NCBI RefSeq assembly: GCF_003970915.1
Contig: NZ_RXOF01000013.1
Coordinates: forward strand, 141,325-205,324
DNA from: Hymenobacter gummosus
GTDB lineage: Bacteria; Bacteroidota; Bacteroidia; Cytophagales; Hymenobacteraceae
Reading direction: 5' to 3'
DNA: 64,000 bases
Below the pieces are notes generated by a model. It was not told where the DNA came from. It saw only the letters and a list, made by a program, of their open reading frames with translations, and did no database searches. Below, one piece after another: positions 53,501-62,908 of the stretch. The position numbers were made by a program, and so were the translations under genes. The first letter of the stretch is position 1. The number at the start of each line of letters is the position of its first letter.

Positions 53501-55764
53501 AGGCTAAGCTGCCCGCCGGAGTAGAAGCCTAGGGCCGTCAGGTTCAGGCCCTGCACCGAGCCGCCGAAGGAGTACTGCGGCGCGTTCGGGTTGCTCAAAT
53601 CCACCACGCCCTTGATGTTAAAGGCCGCGTTCTGGTCGCCGGTGCTGCGGGCCACGATGTCGTAGCGCTGCCCCGTGATGCCCACGTTGGCGTCGATGTT
53701 CTTGTAGGTGTAGTTGCCGTAGCGGGCCTGCGTGAGCTTGGCCGTGAGCTGCCCGCGCATGGTCGCAGGGTCGAAGCCCACGCCCGTGTAAGTGCCCGAG
53801 CCCGTCACTGGCCCAATATCGGGCTGCTTGAGCAGGCGGCCCAGGTTGAAGCCGCGCAGGTTAAAGCGGGCATCCAGCGGCTCCCGGCCGGCGGGGCCGG
53901 GCCGCAGGTTGGCCGCAATGGTAGCGCCGCCAAACGAGGTATTGGCGTTCAGGTTGATGGCCAAGTCGTTGGCCGTCGGCCGCCCTTTCACGGTGCCGCT
54001 GAGCGTGGCCCGCTCGGGCAGCTCAATGACGTCCTGCGGAATGGTGCCGGCGGGCAGAATGTCGAGCAGGTCGCGCTTGGTGGTGGTCAGCTCCCGGATG
54101 TTGAGGTCGGTGTACAGGCGGCGGTCGGTGTTCGGCAGGCCCTGAATGCGGCCCGAGGCGCGCACGGTGGTGCCGCGCAGGCCCACCAGCTCCACGTTGT
54201 TCAGGGCCAGGTTGTCGAGGCGGCCGTTCACCTGCCCACTCAGCAGCACCGACTGGTTTGGGCCGCTGGTGAAGGGCTTTTCGGTAATCAAATCGGGCGC
54301 CAGGTACAGAATGTCGCGGAAGCCCAGGCGGGTGTTCTGCAGGTTGGCTTCGATGCGCGTCTTGCCCATGGTGCGCTCATCGGCCAGCGCGCCCAAAGAG
54401 TCGAAGCCGATGGCCAGGGTGCGGCGGATGCGGGTGTTGGGCGTAATCAGGTCGAGGTTGTCGAGGCGGATCTGCACCGAGTCGTACACCACGTCGGCCT
54501 GGGCCTTGTCGACGCGGAAGCCGCTCTGCTCCCGCCCGCGCAAAAGGTCGATGCGGCCGGTGGTCCGGTTTTCGGTGTACACCAGGTTGCGGGTGCGCAG
54601 CGCCAGGGAGTCGAAGAGCAGGTGGTTGTAGTCCATGGCCGGCAGGCGGGTGCGCTGCTTGGCCTCGTCGAGGTTGTCGAAGGCGAAACGCACCCCGCTG
54701 ATATCGGACTTGCGCAGGGCCACCCGCCACGACGTGGGCACGCCGGTAGCCTGGGCCACCGCCGAATCCACTTTCTCCACGGTTTCCTCGGGATTAATCA
54801 CGCGCTGCTCCACCGGCACGGTGGAATTTTGCGCGTAGCTGATTTCCGAGTTGCGCAGCACCAGCGTGTTCAGCCCGATGCGCTGCCGGATCAAATCGAT
54901 GTTATCCGCCGTTACCAAGGCCTGCCCGATTCGGGTCTTGATGTACTGCTTCGAGGGGTCGTTTTCGTAGTTGAGTGCCACGTTGTCGAGCGTGGCCCGG
55001 TCCAGGCCCAGGGTCAGCGTGAGCGGCTCCGAGGGCGTATCCGGCGGCACCTTGGTTTGCTTGATGCTGAAGCCGGTGTTCTTCAGGCTGGCCGTTTCCA
55101 CCCGGTAGATGCTGCGGTCCACGTCCACTTCCTTCATGCTCACGGCCAAATCTCCCACGCGCCCGCGCACGCTCATGCCGTCCACCTCGTCGTTATAAGT
55201 CAGGTAGATGCGGGCCAAATGAGCGTCGCCGATGTCGTACTTGAAGCCGCCCGTCGAGTCGGCCGCGGTGGTCTTGGCCGTGTCGGCGGGAGTAGCAAAG
55301 GCAGCCAGGATGTAGTCGAAATTGTAGGTGGAGTCGGGCAGCGTGCGGTTGAGGTGCACCGTGCCGTCGGTCAGCTCCACGTTGCTCACGTTGATCTGCG
55401 ACTTGGTCAGCGCCCAGATGTCGATGCCCACGGCCAGCTTGCCCACCGACAAGAGCGTGTCGCCCTTCTGGTCTTCCAGGTACACGCCCTCCAGGGCCAC
55501 GCCGTGCTTCCAGTCGGTCCGAAACTTCCCAATGCGGACTTCGGTCTTGATCTTGTCTTGCAGATAGCCGGCCGCTTTCTGGGCGGCCCAGTCCTGCACG
55601 GAGGGCACCTGCAGGGCGAAATACAGCCCGACTGCCACCAGAATAATCAGGCCCACGAGGCCCAGCAAGCCCCAGAGCAGCCAGCGCACGGGGCCGGGCA
55701 GCCGGTGGCGCGGTGCGGGCTCAGGAGCCGGCGCCGCGGGCGGAGTAGAGGTAGAGTTTGCCAA
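50512..55764 (-). CDS. tamB: Translocation and assembly module protein TamB
   Basis: A protein of 1750 residues: N-terminal membrane anchor at about 28-50 (LLWGLLGLVGLIILVAVGLYFAL), a very long periplasmic beta-rich body (repeating strand-turn pattern, AsmA-like), and a C-terminal TamB (DUF490) domain from about 1350. It bridges the inner and outer membranes and, with TamL, moves lipids or proteins to the outer membrane. The start is TTG 55764; no ATG lies upstream, and the hydrophobic anchor would be lost with a later start. It ends 8 bp before tamL, so translation is probably coupled. Confidence 0.93.
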   Translation of the reverse strand: MANSTSTPPAAPAPEPAPRHRLPGPVRWLLWGLLGLVGLIILVAVGLYFALQVPSVQDWAAQKAAGYLQDKIKTEVRIGKFRTDWKHGVALEGVYLEDQKGDTLLSVGKLAVGIDIWALTKSQINVSNVELTDGTVHLNRTLPDSTYNFDYILAAFATPADTAKTTAADSTGGFKYDIGDAHLARIYLTYNDEVDGMSVRGRVGDLAVSMKEVDVDRSIYRVETASLKNTGFSIKQTKVPPDTPSEPLTLTLGLDRATLDNVALNYENDPSKQYIKTRIGQALVTADNIDLIRQRIGLNTLVLRNSEISYAQNSTVPVEQRVINPEETVEKVDSAVAQATGVPTSWRVALRKSDISGVRFAFDNLDEAKQRTRLPAMDYNHLLFDSLALRTRNLVYTENRTTGRIDLLRGREQSGFRVDKAQADVVYDSVQIRLDNLDLITPNTRIRRTLAIGFDSLGALADERTMGKTRIEANLQNTRLGFRDILYLAPDLITEKPFTSGPNQSVLLSGQVNGRLDNLALNNVELVGLRGTTVRASGRIQGLPNTDRRLYTDLNIRELTTTKRDLLDILPAGTIPQDVIELPERATLSGTVKGRPTANDLAINLNANTSFGGATIAANLRPGPAGREPLDARFNLRGFNLGRLLKQPDIGPVTGSGTYTGVGFDPATMRGQLTAKLTQARYGNYTYKNIDANVGITGQRYDIVARSTGDQNAAFNIKGVVDLSNPNAPQYSFGGSVQGLNLTALGFYSGGQLSLKGDLDANLRGSDLNTINGTVQGNGVVINLDGQTIPLDSLDARIVQEAGRVEVDFTSSILQATLRGNTRLGDIATELQQHIDRYFDLPGVQYRASGADRRFTFDVKVPRTGALLLPRFVSGLTRISPFQLTGSYDSRAANLTVRTDIARIRYSGTTLDSLKLRVGSDPQKLDYSLSLDQAYQDTTLKIPNPSIAGSIANNQVGTRLRIAESDSVQRLSLGGTLQVLNGAQTYQFSFAPDIVLDNKQWTAAPGGVVRYTLSTGNIDAQNVRISRNQGAADRFLALQTLPGPRNPLQVQLGNLDLNGLGRAAGLQDSLVGGTLNGQAVAYNLARTGQAFTADLNLLGFAYNKYVLGDLRAQVQNNTADRYDLNAQLTKNDGTDVRLTGYYATSGALDVVADIAQFNLKAIEPFSAGQIQESTGALTGRFTVTGTTANPQLRGAARFRDGGFTLSQLGAPFRLSDQELTLTDRGLHFDQFAIIDSLGRRAIVDGYIVPARQLAQVGQYRLELTATTDQFLAVQSTRRENPLYYGKLFVDSETQVRGNLQRPNVRTRATVAEGSNLTVVVPTDEAVAVEREGIVVFVDKDGPKPNTDSLLLAAANDIDSAAVATGYDVRANITINDNTPFTIVIDEAAGDNLKVRAEGTLNAVLDERGAQTLTGRLDVTQGQYQLSLYDLAERKFDIAPGSFITWSGDPYNAQLNVSAIYRVRAVAADLIANQLDAGSELSNLSRNRLPFEVYLNVTEQLLKPAISFDIRVPEGTTSPVAEPVRAKLEQLRQPSNVNELNKQVFALLALNRFVAENPFQSTAGPGTFVGNQLRGSASQVLTDQLNNLTGEYLAGLGLELGVDSYTAVTGSGAQQNRTDLNVAMRRQLFNDRLSVRLGTDVPLAGGSGGGSQATQGAGAASQFAGDVSIEYNILPDGRLRLRAFRNNAYEDIDGQFIRTGASLIFQRDYNNLQELFQKVAPEVKQAVKTDRKARKAEKAAAQDTLKNNALN

Positions 55765-56097
55765 GTGTTGAGAGAGAAGCGCGGAAGGCCGCTCGCCCGA
55801 AAGCTGACGGCCAGAGCCCTTTCGGACGAACTTCGGCGGCAGAATGTTACACCGGCCCTCTTTTTGTGGGCCCCAGCTCGTCGGTTCCGGCAGTTTGATT
55901 CCGTAGTAGCCGAGCCACCCGCAGCACCGGCGGCCACTGCTGGTTTCGGCAGCAGCCCGGCTCCCTTGCCCGACGGCGGTAGCCGCCTATCGGCCCGCTA
56001 CTGCGCTTTCCAACCCTGTAGCGCGGCGTAGAGTAAACACTTACTCGCCCCGGCAAAGCTTCCGTTCAGAAACTGCGGTAGAATCGGCTAAATATCC
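55765..56097. other. Divergent intergenic region tamB-malQ
   Basis: About 330 bp between divergent genes. No repeat or gene is seen. Only the malQ -7 box (56098) can be supported; the tamB promoter was not found. Confidence 0.5.
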
Positions 56098-56105
56098 GAC
56101 TTTTG
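56098..56105 (+). promoter_or_regulatory. -7 box of malQ
   Basis: GACTTTTG differs from TAnnTTTG only in its first base and lies 27 bp before the start codon. No -33 TTG at a standard distance. Confidence 0.35.
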
Positions 56106-56132
56106 CCCTCCGATTTCTTGCATCTTTTTTTT

Positions 56133-58886
56133 ATGCGCCTCCGTTTCCGCATTCCCTATTTCACGACCTGGGGCCAGCGCCTTGAAGTGCGCGGCTCCGG
56201 CTCGGCCCTGGGCGACTGGCACCCCGACCGCGCCCTGCGTTTGACCTACCATCCCGGCACCAACACCTGGGAAGGCGAAACGGAGCTGCCCGCCGCCGAA
56301 GCGGCCGAGCTGCGCTATAAGTACGTGCTCGTCGACGACAACGGCGGCGCCGTAACCTGGGAAGGCGGCCCCGACCGCACCCTCAGCCTCGCCGGCGAAA
56401 CCTACGCCACGGTGGTGCTCGACGAGTTCTGGCACCAGCCCGAGCTGCCCGAGTACGAGCTGCAGACCAACGCCTTCACCCAGGCCATCTTCCGCCGCCC
56501 CGCCGACTCGGCCTGCCACCAGCCCAAGAAGGCCCGCAGCCGCGCCGCCGACGCCACCACGCGCTTCTCGCTCAGCGCCCCGCGCATCGCGCCCGGCCAG
56601 TGCTTGTGCGTGCTCGGCTCCGACGCGGCCCTCGGCGCCTGGGACAACCAGAAGCCCCTGCTGCTCTCCGACGCGACGTTCCCCGTCTGGTCGGCCGACG
56701 TGGTGCTGGCCGACGCCGAGAAGCCCGTCATCTATAAGTACGGCCTCTACGACGCGGAAAAGAAGCAGTGCATCGACCTGGAAACCGGCCCCGACCGCGT
56801 GCTGCCGCCCTTCGAGGGCCGCGACACCCTGCGCTGGCGCCACGACGAGCTGTACCGCCACCCCGAGGGCCCGTGGAAGGGTGCCGGCGTAGCCCTGCCG
56901 GTGTTTGCCCTGCGCAGCAAGCAAGGCCTGGGCGTGGGCGAATTTCCCGATATCAAGCTGCTCGTGGACTGGGCCGTCGAAACCGGCTTGCAGCTGGTGC
57001 AGGTGCTGCCCATCAACGACACCACCGCCACCCACACCTGGGTTGATTCGTACCCCTACGCGGCCATTTCGGTCTTCGCCCTGCACCCGCAGTACGTCAA
57101 CCTCGACAGCATTGCCAAGCTGCAGAACGAGGAGCTGCAGCGGGAGCTGGACGAAACGCGGGAGCTGCTCAACACCCGCGACTTCGTGGACTACCAGCCC
57201 GTGACGGAGGCCAAGTGGAAGTTTCTGCGCGCCCTCTACAAGCAGGAAAAGCCGAATTTCCTGGCCGACGAGGAGTACCAGCAGTTCTATCAGGAGCAGC
57301 AAAGCTGGCTGGCGCCCTACGCCGTGTTCAGCGGCCTGCGCGACCGGTTCCGCACCGTCGACTTCCGCCAGTGGCCCCAGGAGTTTCAGCAGCCCAGCGC
57401 CTGGCTCGATGCGCTGCTCGACCCCAAGCACGCGGAGTTCGACGAGTTCGGCCTGCACCTGTTCATTCAGTATCACCTCGACAAGCAGCTGCGCGAGGCC
57501 GTGGAGTACGCCCGGCAGCGCGGTGTAGTCCTGAAGGGTGACCTTCCCATCGGCATCTACCGCCACTCCGTGGAGGCCTGGACCCAGCCCGAGCTGTACC
57601 ACCTCGACCAGCAGGCCGGCGCCCCGCCCGACGACTTCTCCGTCACGGGCCAGAACTGGCGCTTCCCGACCTACAACTGGGAGAAAATGGCCGAGGACGG
57701 CTACCAGTGGTGGCAGCAGCGCATGGGCCACCTCAGCCGCTACTTCGACGCGCTGCGCATCGACCACATTCTGGGCTTCTTCCGCATCTGGGAAATCCCG
57801 AATCACGCGGTGGAGGGTCTGCTTGGCCACTTCTCCCCCGCCCTGCCCCTGCACCGCGACGAAATCCGCGCCCGCCTGGGCTGGTGGGACTGGCAGCGCC
57901 TCACGCAGCCCTACATCCGCTGGCACATCCTGGAGGAGCTGTTCGGGCCCGATGCCAACGCCGTGCGCGAGGAGTTCTTGGACGACGCCGGCCACGGCTC
58001 GTTCCGGGTGAAGGAGTTCGTGAATACCCAGCGTAAGGTCGAGGCCGTGTTTGAGGCCCGGCTGGAGTTTGCCGAGGGCGACGAGGAGCAGCGCCTGCTG
58101 CGCCAGCGCACCGGCCTCTACCGCCTGCTCACCGAAGTGCTGTTCGTGGAAGCGGAGGGCTCCAATGGGGAGTTCTGGCACCCGCGCATCACGGTGGATA
58201 AGTCGCGCACGTTCCGGGAGCTGGACGACCACACCCGCCAGCGCATGCAGGACCTGTACGTCGACTTCTTCTTCCGCCGCCACGACGAATTCTGGCGCCA
58301 GCAGGGCCTGGTGAAGCTGCCCGCCGTGCGCTACGCCACCGACATGCTCATCTGCGGCGAGGACCTAGGCATGGTGCCCGCCTCGGTGCCCGGCGTGATG
58401 CGCCAGCTCGGCATGCTCGGCCTGAACATCCAGCGCATGCCCTCGGCCACCGGCATCGAATTCTCCCACCCCAACGACGCCGCCTACCTCTCCGTCGTCT
58501 CCCCGTCGTGCCACGACATGAGCACCGTGCGCGGCTGGTGGGAGGAGGACCACGAGCGGACCCAGCGCTTCTTCGAGCAGCTGCTGGGCCACTACGGCCA
58601 GCCCGCCCCCTACTTCGCCGAGCCCTGGGTAGCCCGCGAAATGACGGTGCAACACCTCTACTCGCCCGCCATGTGGGCCATCTTCCCCCTGCAGGACCTC
58701 GTAGCCCTCGACCCCGCGCTGCGCCGCCAGAACCCGCAGGACGAGCAGATCAACGTGCCCGCCAACCCCGAGCACTTCTGGAAGTACCGCTTCCACATCC
58801 CGCTCGAAGACCTCAAGCAGGAGTCAGCCTTCAACCAGCAGATCAAAGAGCTGGTGGAGCAGAGCGGCCGCGGCCCGGTGCAGTAA
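56133..58886 (+). CDS. malQ: DPE2-like 4-alpha-glucanotransferase (CBM20-CBM20-GH77)
   Basis: An amylomaltase of 917 residues with two N-terminal starch-binding CBM20-type domains (about 1-105 and 135-255; both end in a W-x-x-G-P-D-R motif) and a GH77 domain. Catalytic residues: nucleophile Asp in FDALRIDHILGFFR, acid/base Glu in CGEDLGMVP, third Asp in SCHDMSTVRGWWEE. The tandem CBM20 layout is that of plant DPE2, which uses maltose and glycogen-like acceptors. It is cytoplasmic. The start at 56133 (MRLRFRIPYFTTWGQRL) is preferred over a TTG ten codons upstream that falls in the -7 box. Strong terminator downstream. Confidence 0.93.
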   Translation: MRLRFRIPYFTTWGQRLEVRGSGSALGDWHPDRALRLTYHPGTNTWEGETELPAAEAAELRYKYVLVDDNGGAVTWEGGPDRTLSLAGETYATVVLDEFWHQPELPEYELQTNAFTQAIFRRPADSACHQPKKARSRAADATTRFSLSAPRIAPGQCLCVLGSDAALGAWDNQKPLLLSDATFPVWSADVVLADAEKPVIYKYGLYDAEKKQCIDLETGPDRVLPPFEGRDTLRWRHDELYRHPEGPWKGAGVALPVFALRSKQGLGVGEFPDIKLLVDWAVETGLQLVQVLPINDTTATHTWVDSYPYAAISVFALHPQYVNLDSIAKLQNEELQRELDETRELLNTRDFVDYQPVTEAKWKFLRALYKQEKPNFLADEEYQQFYQEQQSWLAPYAVFSGLRDRFRTVDFRQWPQEFQQPSAWLDALLDPKHAEFDEFGLHLFIQYHLDKQLREAVEYARQRGVVLKGDLPIGIYRHSVEAWTQPELYHLDQQAGAPPDDFSVTGQNWRFPTYNWEKMAEDGYQWWQQRMGHLSRYFDALRIDHILGFFRIWEIPNHAVEGLLGHFSPALPLHRDEIRARLGWWDWQRLTQPYIRWHILEELFGPDANAVREEFLDDAGHGSFRVKEFVNTQRKVEAVFEARLEFAEGDEEQRLLRQRTGLYRLLTEVLFVEAEGSNGEFWHPRITVDKSRTFRELDDHTRQRMQDLYVDFFFRRHDEFWRQQGLVKLPAVRYATDMLICGEDLGMVPASVPGVMRQLGMLGLNIQRMPSATGIEFSHPNDAAYLSVVSPSCHDMSTVRGWWEEDHERTQRFFEQLLGHYGQPAPYFAEPWVAREMTVQHLYSPAMWAIFPLQDLVALDPALRRQNPQDEQINVPANPEHFWKYRFHIPLEDLKQESAFNQQIKELVEQSGRGPVQ

Positions 58887-58900
58887 CCGATGCAGCCCCC

Positions 58901-58948
58901 CAAAGCAAAAGCGCGGCGCCCCAACCGGGACGACGCGCTTTTGCTTTG
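58901..58948 (+). terminator. Terminator of malQ
   Basis: A 15-bp stem (58901-58915 with 58934-58948) rich in A on the left and T on the right. On the minus strand it could also serve the T9SS gene at 59028. Confidence 0.75.
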
Positions 58949-58980
58949 AGAATACGCTAAACAATCGTTGTTGCCGCTGT

Positions 58981-59022
58981 GGCTCCCCCTCTCCTTTTCG
59001 GAGAGGGGGCCGGGGGGTGAGG
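58981..59022 (+). repeat. Solo copy of the 40-bp GC-rich palindromic element
   Basis: The same element as at 40903 and 41439 but with a TTTTC loop. It ends 5 bases short of the stop codon of the T9SS gene (59028). No DUF559 gene is nearby. Confidence 0.85.
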
Positions 59023-59027
59023 CGCAC

Positions 59028-62000
59028 CTACTGCAGCACAATCCGGCTGCTGCCAGTTTCACGCTCGTTGCTCAGGCGCAGCAGGTACACGCCGGCCGCT
59101 TGCCCGCGCAAATCCACCGTTTGGCTGATATCGGCCCCGGCGGGCAGGATTTGGCGCAGCACCGGGCGCCCCAGGGCGTCCACCACTTCCAGCGTCAGCG
59201 GGCCGCGGGCACCGCGTACGGCCACCGTCAGCCTGCCGGTGCTGGGGTTGGGGTACACGCTGGTCTGCCAGCTGGCTTTGGATTGGGCCACGGCCGTCAC
59301 GCAGATGTTCGTTTCATCGGCCCCGACCACCGGGGTGTTGGGGTTGCGGGCTTCCCCGTCAATATCCGCTACCACGTTGGGCAGCACCGTTGCCACGCCC
59401 GCCAGGCCGCAGTTCTGCCCGGTCAGGTGCAAATCAGCAGCCGACACAAAGGCCGGGGCCACCGACACGCTTCTGGCGTCCTGCCCGGTAGCCGTGCGGA
59501 TGCCGGAAACGGTCGTCACGTCGCTGCCGCTGATGCTGGCCAGGGCCGACTGTGCGCCCGTCGTCACGAAGTAGTCGTTGCTGGTGCTGGCGCGCAGCGT
59601 GCTGGCGGCGGTACCCACCAGCATCAGCGCGTAGGTGCGGCCACCCGCCGGGGTGCTGCCGATGTTGTTCACCAGGATGTTGTTCAGCACATCTACGCCC
59701 GTTACGCCGGTATTCAGCAGCAGGGCCGCACTCTGCGGAGTGGCCCCGCCGCTCATCGTGCCGCTGAGCGCCACGGTGTTGTAGATGAGGCTGTTGCCCC
59801 CGCCGCTGCTGGCCAGAATGCCGTGCGGGGCGAAGCTGAACCCATCGTCGCCGTAGCTGAGCACGTCGCGCACCATGTTGTTGCTCACCAGCACCGCCGA
59901 AGCCGCGTCGGAGGAGGCCAGCCGGATGCCTACCGCGCCGTAGGAGGTGGCCGTGGTGTTGCCGGTGTGGGTGATGTCACTGATGAAGTTGCCGCGCACA
60001 AAACCCTCGCGCGAGGTGCCGCTGACCTGTATGCCCGTCACGGCCGGGCTGGCCGCCCGCGTCACGCCCGCCACGGTGTTGGCGCGCACGTCGAAGTGCT
60101 GGCTGTTGAGCACCACCACGCCCGTCGTCCCGATTTTCTCGGCCGCCACCGTAGCCCCGATGGTGTTATTCACCACCTGCACCGAGTCGCAGTTGTTCTG
60201 CAGCTGCACGCCCACGTTGGCGCGCTGCACCAGGCAGTTGGCCAGCCGGCCCGCCGTCACCCCGTCGAAGGCCACGCCGTAGCCCGTCGTGCTGCTGCCC
60301 GCTATCAGCTCCGAGTTGCTGATGACCACGTTGCGCCCCGAAGCGAAGATGACGCCGCTGGCCGAGCCCGTGCCGTCGTTGCGCAGCCGTAGCCGCCGGT
60401 TCTGCGCCGTGCCCCCGTCGATGCCCACGTAGCTGGCATTGATGATGAGCAGCGGCGTGGTGGCCGAGCCGCGCAGCAGCACCGTACCCGTACCCACCGC
60501 CGGCTGAATCAGCACCGCCCGGGGGCTAGTCGTCGGCGTGGGCCGGGTGCCAGGATTGGCGTTGATGGTTATCGGAAACGTCTCGCCCGCGTAGCTGGCG
60601 TCGATAAGGCGGAAGGTCAGGTTGCCATTCAGCTCCGAGCGGTTCAAATCAGCTACGGCGGCCGTCAAGGTCGGGTAGTCGGCCGCGGCCGAGGTACCGA
60701 CCGTCTTCACCCCGCTGATAAAGCCCAGCACCCGGTACACGTAGGGCCGCGTGGGCGCGCTGGTAACGGCCGCCACCGAGGTACCCGCGAAACCCACGCC
60801 GGGGCTGGCTGCCACGTTGGGCGTCGTAGCCAGGTCTTGGGCCACCACGAAGTACTGTACGGAGTCGCCGGCCACCGGGGCGCTGCGCAGCTTGGTCACG
60901 TCGAGCTGGAAGCTGAAGGGCGAGGCGGCGTTGGTGGCTTCGGTCCATTTCCAGCCGTTGCCGCTGGCGTCGTTGGCCGCGGTGAAGCTATTGGCATCGG
61001 TGGTTTTCTTATAGTACAGCCGGGGCTTGGTGCCAGCGGCTACGTTTACCCCGCTGGCGTCGGTAATAGCCACGCCGCTCAGCGTGCGGCTCGTCAGGCT
61101 GCTGCTGTTGCCCAGCGGCGTCAGCACGATGGCCGGCCCGGCCAAATCAATGCGCTGGAAGCTGCCCTCATCAGCCCCGATATCCGGCGTTGCCAGGTTA
61201 CGCGCGTCCCCATCGATGTCGGTGGGTACGCCGGTGCCGCCCACCAGGCTCACCCCGCCGCTTTCCACCTGCGTGGGCACATTGGGGCGGATGTGCAGGT
61301 CCGAGCTGCTCACAAACGGCGGGTTTTCCGTCACCGAGGCTTGCTCGGCCGGCGAGGCCAGTTGCTTGAAATCGGTCAGCGTCACCGCTACGGCAGGGGC
61401 GGTGGTGTTGGCCCCGTAGAAAATCGGCCGCTCGGGTGCGGGCGTGCCGGCGTAGTACAGGTTGTTGCCCGAGCCGTTCGACAGCGTCGTCAGCGTATTC
61501 GTCGCCTTGAAAAAGGCCGCCCCGATGCCGCCCGTGCCCAGCCCGCTCACGCGGTTCACGAAGATGTTGTTGACCAGGTAAGCCGGCGTACTGGCCCCCG
61601 ACATAAAGAAGGCCCCGCTCTTGTTGGTGGCTACCGTGGCGGCGTACTCCACCAGCACCGTGTTGTGGAACACGTTGTTGTTCGAGCCCCCGCGCAAGCT
61701 CAGGGCCCGCACCGCCGTGCCCGCCGTGCTGGCCGGCGCCGCCACGTTCAGCACGAAGTTGTTTATCACGTTGACCGTCGTCCCCCCCGTCACGTCGATG
61801 CCCACCGCAAACGCCGTGGAGCCCCCCGCCCGCACCCCATCGACGCGGTTGCGCAGAATGGTGGAGGTCGTGCCCCCGTCGATGTAAATGCCCTCCACGA
61901 TGCCCGTGCCCGCGGCGGTAGTCACCACGTTGCGCAGGGTGTTATCAGCCAGCTCCACCGAGTTGCTGCTCCCCGTCGAATACAGCCCGTACACGCTGCC

Positions 62001-62780
62001 CGGCCCCTGCACGTCGGTTACCTCCAGCCCGTACACCCGCAGCCGCTGCTGCGACTTCAGATACAGTGCGTACACGATGGTCGTGGTGGGCGGTCCGCCC
62101 GAGGCCGGCAGGCCGATCTGCGAAATTAGGCTCCGCCCGCCCGGCAGCGTCCCGATTTCGTTGTCCTGGTCATAGGTCGACGTAGCCCCCGCCAGGTAGT
62201 AGGCGCTGGTGCAATTGCTCACCGCGTTGTTGTAAAAGCGGTTGGCGTTGTTGTTGCCGTCCAGCAGATACACTCCGTACGACTTATTGGAGTTGCTGCG
62301 GCTCAGCTCGATGCTACAGCCCTGCACGGTGTTGTTGGTAGCCCCGTTTTTCAGCCACACCCCGAACTCGGTCATGTCGGCCGCGGCCGTGTTGGCCGGA
62401 TTCTCGCGCAGCGTCAGGCTGTCGAGCCGCACGTAATCGGCCCCGTCCAGCGTCAGCAGCGCGTCGTTGGCGCCGCTGCCCACCATCTGCAGCACCGGAT
62501 TGGCCCCGCGGCCGCTCTTGCTGAACCGAATTGGATTGGCCGTCGTCCCCGAAACGGTAATAGCCGGAATGGTTTCGGTAAACGTGGCGCCCGCCCTCAC
62601 TTGGAACGTGACGCCGCCGCTGCCCACGCCGCCCGCGTTCAGCGCCTGCACTGCTGCGGCAAACGTGGTGTAATTGTTGGCGCCGGTGCCGGCCGGGTCA
62701 ATAGTCTTGGTGCCCGTAAGCTGGGCCATAGCCCCGGAGCTGAGGCCGCAGGCCGCCAGCAGAAGTATAAGGTGTCGCAT
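59028..62780 (-). CDS. Large parallel beta-helix T9SS protein
   Basis: A protein of 1250 residues. Signal peptide at 1-19 (cleavage after AMA). Two successive modules each open with a G-T/V-K-T-[IV] phrase (GTKTIDPAGTGANNYTTFAAAVQALN; GVKTVGTSAAADYPTLTAAVADLN), implying internal duplication. Each has right-handed beta-helix repeats (NTVQGCSIELS, VINNFVLNV, NNVFHNTVLV). A type A sorting domain closes it (SVYPNPSTGRLTVAVRG ... AAGVYLLRLS). It would be displayed or secreted by T9SS. No catalytic motif was found; adhesin or polysaccharide-binding roles are possible. Confidence 0.87.
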   Translation of the reverse strand: MRHLILLLAACGLSSGAMAQLTGTKTIDPAGTGANNYTTFAAAVQALNAGGVGSGGVTFQVRAGATFTETIPAITVSGTTANPIRFSKSGRGANPVLQMVGSGANDALLTLDGADYVRLDSLTLRENPANTAAADMTEFGVWLKNGATNNTVQGCSIELSRSNSNKSYGVYLLDGNNNANRFYNNAVSNCTSAYYLAGATSTYDQDNEIGTLPGGRSLISQIGLPASGGPPTTTIVYALYLKSQQRLRVYGLEVTDVQGPGSVYGLYSTGSSNSVELADNTLRNVVTTAAGTGIVEGIYIDGGTTSTILRNRVDGVRAGGSTAFAVGIDVTGGTTVNVINNFVLNVAAPASTAGTAVRALSLRGGSNNNVFHNTVLVEYAATVATNKSGAFFMSGASTPAYLVNNIFVNRVSGLGTGGIGAAFFKATNTLTTLSNGSGNNLYYAGTPAPERPIFYGANTTAPAVAVTLTDFKQLASPAEQASVTENPPFVSSSDLHIRPNVPTQVESGGVSLVGGTGVPTDIDGDARNLATPDIGADEGSFQRIDLAGPAIVLTPLGNSSSLTSRTLSGVAITDASGVNVAAGTKPRLYYKKTTDANSFTAANDASGNGWKWTEATNAASPFSFQLDVTKLRSAPVAGDSVQYFVVAQDLATTPNVAASPGVGFAGTSVAAVTSAPTRPYVYRVLGFISGVKTVGTSAAADYPTLTAAVADLNRSELNGNLTFRLIDASYAGETFPITINANPGTRPTPTTSPRAVLIQPAVGTGTVLLRGSATTPLLIINASYVGIDGGTAQNRRLRLRNDGTGSASGVIFASGRNVVISNSELIAGSSTTGYGVAFDGVTAGRLANCLVQRANVGVQLQNNCDSVQVVNNTIGATVAAEKIGTTGVVVLNSQHFDVRANTVAGVTRAASPAVTGIQVSGTSREGFVRGNFISDITHTGNTTATSYGAVGIRLASSDAASAVLVSNNMVRDVLSYGDDGFSFAPHGILASSGGGNSLIYNTVALSGTMSGGATPQSAALLLNTGVTGVDVLNNILVNNIGSTPAGGRTYALMLVGTAASTLRASTSNDYFVTTGAQSALASISGSDVTTVSGIRTATGQDARSVSVAPAFVSAADLHLTGQNCGLAGVATVLPNVVADIDGEARNPNTPVVGADETNICVTAVAQSKASWQTSVYPNPSTGRLTVAVRGARGPLTLEVVDALGRPVLRQILPAGADISQTVDLRGQAAGVYLLRLSNERETGSSRIVLQ

Positions 62781-62908
62781 AGGCAGTGGGAAAGGTTGGA
62801 AGTCCAAGTACCAGAAATTCCCCAACTACTTCAACTACTCATTGCCCACTAACACAACCCTGCGCCCCCCAACGCGGTACTTCTGAGCTACCCCATGCTT
62901 AGCTACTG

